63,122 nt of DNA. Origin: Rhodospirillaceae bacterium. Lineage in GTDB: Bacteria > Pseudomonadota > Alphaproteobacteria > Rhodospirillales > UBA2165. How positions within the stretch are numbered: the first letter of the stretch is position 1; every line of letters starts with the position of its first letter. Both the position numbers and the translations under genes were made by a program. The DNA is taken from NCBI GenBank assembly GCA_002723345.1, contig PBNV01000026.1, positions 1-63,122 of the forward strand, given 5' to 3'. Positions 9,831 through 16,184 of this stretch are shown piece by piece. The notes under the pieces were generated by a model. That model was not told the origin of the DNA. It did not search any database and saw only the letters and a list, made by a program, of their open reading frames with translations.

Positions 9831-10262
9831 ATGAAATCACTATTAATAACCTTTTGCTTACTAGCTTCTCACGCGATCTTGCCGGGTGCATTGGCAAACA
9901 GCCTAAAAATTGAGTTCACCGCTGACGACACCTTCAGCATCGAGGTAGCACGAGTAGAAGTGGGAGACAAAGTAGAGTGGTTACCAACAAACGATGGACA
10001 TAACGTAGAATTTCTTGCAGGCCCGGAAAAATTTTTGGCCCCAAAAAAATCTGATATCGATGCACATTACTCTTTGGTCTTTACTGTACCAGGCGTCTAC
10101 ATATATCGTTGCACACCCCACGGCGACAGTGGGATGCTCGGTCTCGTAATTGTTGGTAATGACTTTCACAACCTAGAGAGAATCAAAAATATAAAATTAT
10201 CTCACGTTGCTACTTCTGTCTTGCAAAGACTTATAAAGATTGCCGAGTCCAATAAAATTTAA
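9831..10262 (+). CDS. Pseudoazurin/plastocyanin-like blue copper protein
   Basis: A 143-residue exported cupredoxin. The ATG at 9831 is preferred over the longer frame because it starts directly with a signal peptide (MKSLLITFCLLASHA, cleavage near ALANS). Copper ligands match the pseudoazurin pattern: His57 in GHNVEF, Cys94 and His97 in YRCTPH, and Met102 in GDSGMLG, giving Cys-x2-His-x4-Met. The segment after residue 108 is a roughly 35-residue C-terminal helix-like extension. Such proteins carry single electrons in the periplasm, for example to nitrite reductase or peroxidases; no partner gene lies nearby. The gene stands alone in an AT-rich region. Confidence 0.82.
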   Translation: MKSLLITFCLLASHAILPGALANSLKIEFTADDTFSIEVARVEVGDKVEWLPTNDGHNVEFLAGPEKFLAPKKSDIDAHYSLVFTVPGVYIYRCTPHGDSGMLGLVIVGNDFHNLERIKNIKLSHVATSVLQRLIKIAESNKI

Positions 10263-10354
10263 GTGCGCTTCATTAACGCTATTAGACGACCCATTGCTAC
10301 AAACAACTCTTGTTTACAATCATATACGTGAGAGATTTAGTGGCTCATCAAAAT

Positions 10355-11161
10355 CTATGAGTATCTCATCATTGGTCTCTCGTGTAAATTAAATGCACAA
10401 TTATCGTTGTAGCTTGAAATCTCGCCATAATGAGACAGAAGGTCACGGACAGCATTAACTGCACCATGTTCGTATGCCAAAACAGCGTTCTCAATCTCTT
10501 CTAAATCGCACACCCCCATAATATGGCACCAGATTAGATGCTTTAAATACACCCTATCCTCGTAAGCACTTGTTGCATCTGGTGCTGTGGGTGATTTGTC
10601 CTGCGATGAATTAGGATTCAAAGGTCCAGTAAATAATTCGGTGTTTTTGCTGCCAATAATTTTGATCGCATTTATAAGTCTCGTAATACGCTCCTCATCA
10701 AAGACTGCCGAAGATGTGGCAGGGCGAAGTTCGAGGCGTTCAATCGCTGCAATACTAGCTGCTGTTACGTCACCGAAAATTTCCATATCCACTGATTTCG
10801 TCACCATTTCTATCTCGAGCTTGAGGTGTTGTTGAGCCGGCCTATCTCGTTCTTTTTCTGATTTATCCTCAAAACCCAGGAGATCAGCATAGCTAATTTG
10901 TTTATGCCGTTGAAAGAAGGTACCGTTCAGTGCCGTTAAATCGACAGAGTGTACCCATATGAATTGGTTCCCGTAATAGGTTCTCTGAAGCTCCCAACTA
11001 GTTGTTTGGACGTTCTCATTAAAAAATATTAAATATTGGATAGGCGTATCCAGAAATCTTATTAGAACCTTATCGTGTCTCTCATCTGTTCTTTCATACG
11101 ATAGGGCTATGACGTCTATTAAAAACCAACTCTTAATAATCTCTTCTACCTGGCTAAACAT
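10355..11161 (-). CDS. Uncharacterised 268-residue protein
   Basis: A 268-residue protein that I do not recognise. It starts at an ATG preceded by GGAGAG. There is no signal peptide or membrane helix. The N-terminal half is rich in aromatic and beta-type residues (SWFLIDVIALSYERTDERHD, then IQYLIFFNENVQTTSWELQR). A charged segment near residues 90-105 (KSEKERDRPAQQH) leads into a more helical C-terminal half, which contains HLIWCHIMGVCDLEEIENAV and ends in a polar tail. The gene converges with the cupredoxin gene and lies in the AT-rich accessory patch, with codon use unlike the core genes. No function is proposed. Confidence 0.65.
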   Translation of the reverse strand: MFSQVEEIIKSWFLIDVIALSYERTDERHDKVLIRFLDTPIQYLIFFNENVQTTSWELQRTYYGNQFIWVHSVDLTALNGTFFQRHKQISYADLLGFEDKSEKERDRPAQQHLKLEIEMVTKSVDMEIFGDVTAASIAAIERLELRPATSSAVFDEERITRLINAIKIIGSKNTELFTGPLNPNSSQDKSPTAPDATSAYEDRVYLKHLIWCHIMGVCDLEEIENAVLAYEHGAVNAVRDLLSHYGEISSYNDNCAFNLHERPMMRYS

Positions 11162-11522
11162 AAGCTCTCCGTCTCACCGCGGTTGTTGTATTTTTTTAGA
11201 TGGGCTTAGATGTCCTATCTTTCAACACCGTTTGCCCGTGCTTTGACCCCTTTTGGAAGTCCTATGTCGAATCAATTTCACCGCTCTCCAGGGACCTGGC
11301 GGTGTCACCGTAAAATGTACACTACCTGACAGGGTGAATTATTAAGTCGAGAGACATGCCATAGGTGACTGGTAAGGAAGGATCCCTACCCTTACCTCCA
11401 AATCACAAAACTATGTACGAGTCACATGCCACCCTGGGGGGAATGTCTGTTTTTTGCCCAACTGGGCAAGAAATAGGTCTACATTGCTGGCATCATGCAA
11501 ATTCTAATTGTATCTTGAGTGG
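11162..11522. other. Gene-free AT-rich interval
   Basis: About 360 bases between two uncharacterised genes that diverge from it. No supported open frame, tRNA or terminator was found. It carries a GTGTCACCGTAAAATGTACA stretch near 11303-11325 that looked like an insertion-sequence end at first sight, but no matching inverted copy or transposase remnant could be found. It presumably holds the promoters of both flanking genes. Confidence 0.4.
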
Positions 11523-11921
11523 ATGAAGTACAGCCTTCCAGCACTCATTGCTATTAGCCTTCTAACTGTATCTGGTCCCGGTAAAGCGGGGAGTCTAGAT
11601 GGAAAGGCAATCTACTGCATAGAAAAATCGCTTAAATCGCCAGAGGCGCTAGGTTTTATATTCCATTCAGATTCGGTTACCGCGCACAAAATAATTGGGT
11701 ACGCGATTATCAGGGAGTACAGCGCAAAATACCAAGAGATTGGGGCTACGCAGGTTTTTTGGAGAGGATTACAAAACACGAGGGTTTCATTGGATCGAGC
11801 AACGCTTGAGCTAAGAATTGCACAAGCAGAACGTTATAAGTGCGAAGTAAGCTCTAATGAATTGATAAAATCAAAACTCCAAGCCGTCATTGATGCTGCC
11901 ACGAAGAAGAATAAACTGTAA
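11523..11921 (+). CDS. Small secreted protein of unknown function
   Basis: A protein of about 132 residues beginning MKYSLPALIAISLLTVSG, a clear signal peptide with cleavage near GKAGS. The ATG at 11523 is preferred over a TTG five codons upstream because it begins the signal peptide directly. The mature part is about 105 residues with two cysteines (YCIEKS and YKCEVS) that could form a disulphide, and a lysine-rich C-terminus. I do not recognise a family. It is a singleton in the accessory patch, probably periplasmic. Confidence 0.6.
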   Translation: MKYSLPALIAISLLTVSGPGKAGSLDGKAIYCIEKSLKSPEALGFIFHSDSVTAHKIIGYAIIREYSAKYQEIGATQVFWRGLQNTRVSLDRATLELRIAQAERYKCEVSSNELIKSKLQAVIDAATKKNKL

Positions 11922-12202
11922 AAAAAACAGTGCCCCCGCACCACATCCATTCAGACAAAATTCGTGATAAAACTATCCCCAGGGAACAAGACATAGAGAG
12001 GTAAGACCGGTCTGCACTCTAGACATTTTGAGAATTAAAGACGGCAGTGTTCCCAATCTGGAATTTTCTTTGGCTGACCCTTCTCTCCCGAATTAGCGGT
12101 TTGGGTGCCAGATCTGTGACCCAAAATACCTACACATCGCATTTGAACATCTCACCGGAAAAAAGACAGCTCCAAAAGATTTCCTCCCCTCCATGTTAGA
12201 CG

Positions 12203-12664
12203 TCAGTAATGCCTCGTTAAAACGTCTAAGTCACCCAAGATTTGGGCGGGATGTTCTGCTGGGTTCACTTGTTCATAAACGGCTGCCACTTTGCCATCTG
12301 GTCCAATCAGCACAGATTTTCTTGGAGATCTGTCGCTATTTGGCTTGGATACACCGAAGGCAACGGACACTGCCCCTTTTGCGTCGCTGAGCAGATCGAA
12401 GGGGAAAGAGTATTTATCCCGAAACTTGGCATTTGAGGCTTGATCGTCGTACGAGACACCTACCACTGAGGCGTTGCGGTTTTTAAAGTCTTGAATTCTA
12501 TCACGGAACTCACTGCCTTCTATGGTTCAACCTGGGGTGTCTGCTTTCGGATACCACCATAACAGAACAAACCCATCGGCATAGTCACTTTTCTTTACGA
12601 TGTCACCGTCTTGGTTACACAAGCTAAAGTCCGGTGCATCGGAACCCACTTCAATCATAGGCAT
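12203..12664 (-). CDS. Bcp/PrxQ-type peroxiredoxin with in-frame UGA at the peroxidatic position (candidate selenoprotein)
   Basis: Read through one TGA codon, this is a 153-residue thiol peroxidase of the Bcp/PrxQ family, which reduces hydrogen and alkyl peroxides. The start ATG (12662-12664) has GGAG eight bases upstream. The frame reads GSDAPDFSLCNQDGD and WWYPKADTPG, then TGA (12527-12529, codon 46), then TIEGSEFRDRI, VVGVSYDD, FPFDLLSD and SVLIGPDG, all family hallmarks. The normal motif is TPGCT, so UGA sits exactly on the peroxidatic cysteine. The frame is otherwise intact and of full family length, and a SECIS-like hairpin follows, so selenocysteine is more likely than a nonsense mutation. 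The position five residues later, where Bcp often has its resolving cysteine, is Ser51; Cys16 is the only cysteine. No Sec machinery genes lie in the window. Confidence 0.78.
12485..12529 (-). promoter_or_regulatory. Candidate bacterial SECIS element including the UGA codon
   Basis: In the mRNA, the UGA at 12529-12527 is followed after 14 nt by a 7-bp stem (TGAGTTC at 12512-12506 with GAATTCA at 12498-12492, one G-U pair) closing a 7-nt loop CGTGATA whose second base is G. The loop begins 21 nt after the UGA. A further weak lower stem is possible (AAGG at 12519-12516 with CTTT at 12488-12485) across an internal loop. Spacing, stem length and a G in the first two loop positions agree with the known bacterial SECIS consensus. 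The fold was found by eye. Confidence 0.6.
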
Positions 12665-12759
12665 TCAAGTTTCTCCAAAAAAACGATGGTCAGGTGGATT
12701 AAGAGCCTGCATCTCCAGCAGTTGTTATTAACAGTATCGACGTTTTGACCAGTCCCGGT

Positions 12760-13032
12760 CTATACCTCTTTTTTCACGAAACTATCAGGCTTTCGTTTTG
12801 CAACCTCAAAAGTTGATACGGTGATGACAACCGCCGCAATGATTAGTAAGTGCGCGATCGCTGTGACCCCAAACACCCAAATGCTCCCTACATATACTGA
12901 GAACATGATGCACCACATCCAAGCCAGCACTTGCATGACAAGATGCCTAACATTTTCGTCTGGTATATGACGCAGAGGGTTGTGCCTGGCATTCATTACA
13001 GAGTTCCACGCCTTAAAAACAAATTCTCTCAT
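12760..13032 (-). CDS. Small two-helix membrane protein, uncharacterised
   Basis: A 90-residue integral membrane protein starting at an ATG with a GGAGGA ribosome-binding site. Two hydrophobic helices run through about residues 33-52 (MQVLAWMWCIMFSVYVGSIW) and 54-74 (GVTAIAHLLIIAAVVITVST), with a basic N-terminal region (NARHNPLRHIP) and a lysine-rich C-terminal tail. I recognise no functional domain. It lies 95 bases upstream of the candidate selenoprotein on the same strand, so the two may be co-transcribed, but a functional link is only positional. Confidence 0.65.
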   Translation of the reverse strand: MREFVFKAWNSVMNARHNPLRHIPDENVRHLVMQVLAWMWCIMFSVYVGSIWVFGVTAIAHLLIIAAVVITVSTFEVAKRKPDSFVKKEV

Positions 13033-13405
13033 CTAATCGTCCTCCAGCTGGAGCTTTCAGAGCTGTTATCGTACTACTGTATACGCCTAGTTTATGAAAC
13101 AGTTCAATTTTATAAAAATATAATAGCGATAATTGCTCTTAAGAGTGGTCCTGATCGACAACATGAGCAGCGAAATTAAACGCGAGGTAAACAGAGCAAT
13201 ATTACCATCGATAGGTCACCAACTGGCGGGCCAAATGTATGAACTCCCTGTCGGAATATTGATATTTTTCTCCCCCTGATCAGGGTTTTTAAGCACACTC
13301 GGATAATTAGTGTTAAATTGACATCAGAAGTACAATTGTAATCTCTCCAATGGGCGGAGGCCGCGACGCTTATTCTAATCTAGAGGCATACGAGGAAACA
13401 AAAAT
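13033..13405. other. Gene-free interval with possible cyclase promoter
   Basis: About 370 bases between the small membrane protein and the cyclase, which diverge from here. A perfect 12-base palindrome CCCTGATCAGGG (13274-13285) followed by five T residues could be an operator or a weak terminator. A TTGACA (13318-13323) with TAATCT (13339-13344), 15 bases apart, is a possible but imperfect promoter for the cyclase. Nothing else was recognised. Confidence 0.35.
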
Positions 13406-14587
13406 ATGAGTTTTCTGAAAGACCAATTTCATGATTTGATAAAAAAACAAGGATTAAAAGCGGGGTACAAGCCCGTCGCAAATTTAGCCGGTGAAAATGA
13501 TCGCATTAATGAGATTAAGCGGCTTAAATTGGAAGATAAGGATGTTAGCAACGACCGCCAGTTAAACAACGTTACCGAATTAGCATGCTATCTAACGGAT
13601 CGACCACAGTGTACGATCAACCTACTCACCGACAAAAGCCAGCTTTCCAAGAACAATCATGGATTTTCTATCCCTGAGCAAATCCTGGTCAAGGAAATTC
13701 CGAGGGATATCAGTATTTGCCAATATGTTCTTGAACAACCCCGTGATCAACTGGTGATTGAAAATGTAAAAGAAAATCAAAAGACCCAAAATTTTCACAA
13801 GATGGCGTTGGCCCCCGACATTCAGTTTTATGCCGGAACACCTATTATAACCAGCAAAGGATTCACCGTAGGCACTTTGTGTGTGATGGACTCTAAGCCC
13901 GGCAGCTTAGCACATAGCCAGCGCGAAGGCCTGCGGTTATTGTCCGATCAGGTGAGCACGATCTTAGAATACACCGCGGTGAAACCGCCGGCGGGCTTCA
14001 ATGAAAGCGCCGCACAGGAACCTTCGACCCGAGACGCATCCTTCTATTCTTCTGCGTCAATTCTTTTCACCGATTTTGTCGGATTTACAACGATCTCAGA
14101 AGATGTTGATCCTGGCGAACTTGTCGCAAGTTTGGACGAGTTTTTTTCGATATTTGATCAGATCATATCAAAACATGATCTGCGCAAAGTCAAAACCATT
14201 GGCGACTCCTATATGGCGGTTGGCGGCATTCCGGATGGTCGCCAAGGCCACCCCGGAAACGCCTGTCGAGCTGCGCTCGACATCATACAGGCGGTTTCTG
14301 GGTTGAACATAAAGCGGGAAATTTTGGGTCAACTTCCCTGGGGAATTAGGGTGGGAGTACACACCGGACCGGTAATTGCGGGGTTCACTTCCAATGGTTT
14401 TGATGTATGGGGGGATGCCGTCAATCTGGCCTCACGTTTGGAGAGCGCGTCCGAGGCTGGTAAACTACAAATCTCCGATACAACCCGGCAATTTTTAGGG
14501 GACTCTGCGGTGGTCACCGATCGTGGCTATATAGAATTGAAAAATAAAGGTAAAATACAAACCTATTTTCTCGACAAGTTGAACTGA
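13406..14587 (+). CDS. GAF-domain class III adenylate cyclase
   Basis: A 393-residue cytoplasmic protein. A GAF domain occupies about residues 40-190 (CQYVLEQPRDQLVIENV, AGTPIITSKGFTVGTLCVMD). A class III nucleotidyl cyclase domain follows at about 213-390: ILFTDFVGFT with the first metal aspartate, KTIGDSYMAVGG with the substrate-selecting lysine and second aspartate, GVHTGPVIAG, and FDVWGDAVNLASRLES with the asparagine and arginine that stabilise the transition state. The lysine/aspartate pair indicates cAMP rather than cGMP. It should make cAMP in response to a ligand or redox state sensed by the GAF domain. A GAGGA site precedes the ATG. No effector gene lies alongside. Confidence 0.9.
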   Translation: MSFLKDQFHDLIKKQGLKAGYKPVANLAGENDRINEIKRLKLEDKDVSNDRQLNNVTELACYLTDRPQCTINLLTDKSQLSKNNHGFSIPEQILVKEIPRDISICQYVLEQPRDQLVIENVKENQKTQNFHKMALAPDIQFYAGTPIITSKGFTVGTLCVMDSKPGSLAHSQREGLRLLSDQVSTILEYTAVKPPAGFNESAAQEPSTRDASFYSSASILFTDFVGFTTISEDVDPGELVASLDEFFSIFDQIISKHDLRKVKTIGDSYMAVGGIPDGRQGHPGNACRAALDIIQAVSGLNIKREILGQLPWGIRVGVHTGPVIAGFTSNGFDVWGDAVNLASRLESASEAGKLQISDTTRQFLGDSAVVTDRGYIELKNKGKIQTYFLDKLN

Positions 14588-14875
14588 GCCAATAAATTCC
14601 CCGCACAAAAAGAGGCTTGTCTGCGATAGATCGCGTGTCGGCCACCCCGTCATATAGTATCGAGATAACATCGAGGTCAGCGGATTATTGACGTCGCTAT
14701 TTTTATCCAGCCCAAAATATCTTAGCAAACGTTGTAGGCGACCAGCCTCTGCAGTACCGTTTGATAGGCGTCTAGGTAGTGGTCAATTATGTGTCGTTGC
14801 CTAATCTCTCGGGATCGTTGGGACGAGATCAGATAGGCCGGTTCCTGCCAGATGATGATTGGACGCGTGTCGTAC

Positions 14876-15841
14876 CTATAGAGATGGCATCGCTTTTTCA
14901 GAGCCTTGGGTCATCATCAGGAAAATGTCCTCAAGATCAGACTCTTTAGTGGTCAGGTCTCGGATAGTAAGACCGACCGCTTGGACAGCCTGCAACAGTT
15001 CCTCAACAGGAACCTGACTGGGAGGCACACGGAACACAAGCATGTGTTTATTTTGAAGTTCTACCTTGAACCGAGATAGGCGCTCCGGCAACTTGGTCAA
15101 CTCCTCATTAACGGTGACAATGAATTCTTTATGGTCGAGACTACATAAGAGCTCCTCAGTCGGCTGACATGTGACCACTTCACCCTTATCGATAATTGCT
15201 ATCTGATCACACAGTTCTTCGGCTTCTTCGAGATAATGGGTGGTCAACACAATGGTTGTTCCATTGTCGCGCAAATGGCGGATATAGGACCAGAGCTGTT
15301 GGCGAAGCTCTACATCGACACCGGCAGTTGGTTCATCCAACACCAGGACCGGCGGCGTGTGAACCATGGCCTTGGCCACTAGTAATCGTCGCCGCATGCC
15401 TCCGGATAGCGTACGCGCATACGCCTCCGCCTTATCGGACAAATGGACGGCTTCCAGGATTTCCATGGTGCGGCGTTGAGATTTAGGGACACCGTACAGA
15501 CCTGCCTGAACGTCCAGGATTTCCCGAGGTGTAAAAAACGGATCAATATTCAGTTCTTGAGGAACAATGCCGATGGCAGAGCGTGCCTGACGCATTTGCT
15601 TTTCGATGTCATAGCCCCAAATTTTCACACTACCCGAACTTTTAATCACGAGGCCAGCCATGATGTTGATGATTGTGGATTTGCCAGCGCCGTTGGGCCC
15701 CAGCAAGCCAAAAAAGGAGCCCTGTGGAATTTTGAGGGACACATTTGTCAGTGCGGTCTTTGGAGGCTCGCCCGAGCTGGCGGCGTAAGTCTTGTTAAGA
15801 CCTGAGATGGAAACTGCAAGGTCTGGTGTGTTTATCTTCAT
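14876..15841 (-). CDS. ABC-2 type transporter ATP-binding protein (YadG-like), orphan
   Basis: A 321-residue ABC ATPase. Walker A GPNGAGKST near residue 49, the Q-loop region, signature LSGGMRRRL near 147 and Walker B VLDEPTAGVD near 168 are all intact, and the C-terminal extension of about 80 residues is typical of ABC-2 (drug or polysaccharide export) ATPases. These usually precede an ABC-2 permease gene; none follows here, since about 290 gene-free bases and then the convergent cyclase lie downstream. The partner permease must be encoded elsewhere or has been lost. The gene is divergent from the CHCC zinc protein/polA pair. Confidence 0.9.
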   Translation of the reverse strand: MKINTPDLAVSISGLNKTYAASSGEPPKTALTNVSLKIPQGSFFGLLGPNGAGKSTIINIMAGLVIKSSGSVKIWGYDIEKQMRQARSAIGIVPQELNIDPFFTPREILDVQAGLYGVPKSQRRTMEILEAVHLSDKAEAYARTLSGGMRRRLLVAKAMVHTPPVLVLDEPTAGVDVELRQQLWSYIRHLRDNGTTIVLTTHYLEEAEELCDQIAIIDKGEVVTCQPTEELLCSLDHKEFIVTVNEELTKLPERLSRFKVELQNKHMLVFRVPPSQVPVEELLQAVQAVGLTIRDLTTKESDLEDIFLMMTQGSEKAMPSL

Positions 15842-15995
15842 GGTTTTTGATGCACCGGATATTGCCGATCATTGTTGGAAAAAGCTCTTCGGCAAGGCGG
15901 TTGATTGCCTTCAATTCTTCGGTATCATTCGCCTCTCGGCCGGTCAACTGACAATATAGGGCTTTGGGCCCGATTAGGTGCAAGATTGAGCAAAT

Positions 15996-16184
15996 ATGGA
16001 TAACCAGGACGACGAAGACGTAATTTATGTGAAGACCACACCGGTTTTTTGTGATGGGGGCAACGGCGCTTTGGGCCATCCTGGGGTTTACCTTACTATC
16101 GGCGATACAGGTGACGCCCGCTGCCCTTACTGTGGACGCCATTTCGCCTTGGTCGAGGCTACTGGCAGAGGAGCGGACCACTGA
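15996..16184 (+). CDS. Zinc-finger CHCC (NDUFS6-like) small protein
   Basis: A 62-residue protein with one zinc site: Cys19, His28, Cys43 and Cys46, spaced C-x8-H-x14-C-x2-C. This is the zf-CHCC domain of mitochondrial complex I subunit NDUFS6 and of small alphaproteobacterial proteins. The surrounding residues (LGHPGVYLTIGD, RCPYCGRHF) match the family. A role in complex I assembly is known for NDUFS6; extension to this bacterial protein is inference. Its TGA stop overlaps the proposed CTG start of polA, so polA translation is probably coupled to it. Confidence 0.88.
   Translation: MDNQDDEDVIYVKTTPVFCDGGNGALGHPGVYLTIGDTGDARCPYCGRHFALVEATGRGADH

Noticed and set aside
11290..11345. GTGTCACCGTAAAATGTACA stretch resembling an insertion-sequence end
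   Set aside because: No matching inverted copy, target-site duplication or transposase remnant was found in the neighbourhood.
12203..12466. An 87-residue peroxiredoxin fragment starting at 12466
   Set aside because: This is only the part after the UGA; the true frame starts at 12664 with a good ribosome-binding site and full-length homology.
15795..16181. A 128-residue minus-strand frame opposite the CHCC zinc protein
   Set aside because: It lies antisense to a well-supported gene and shows no family features.
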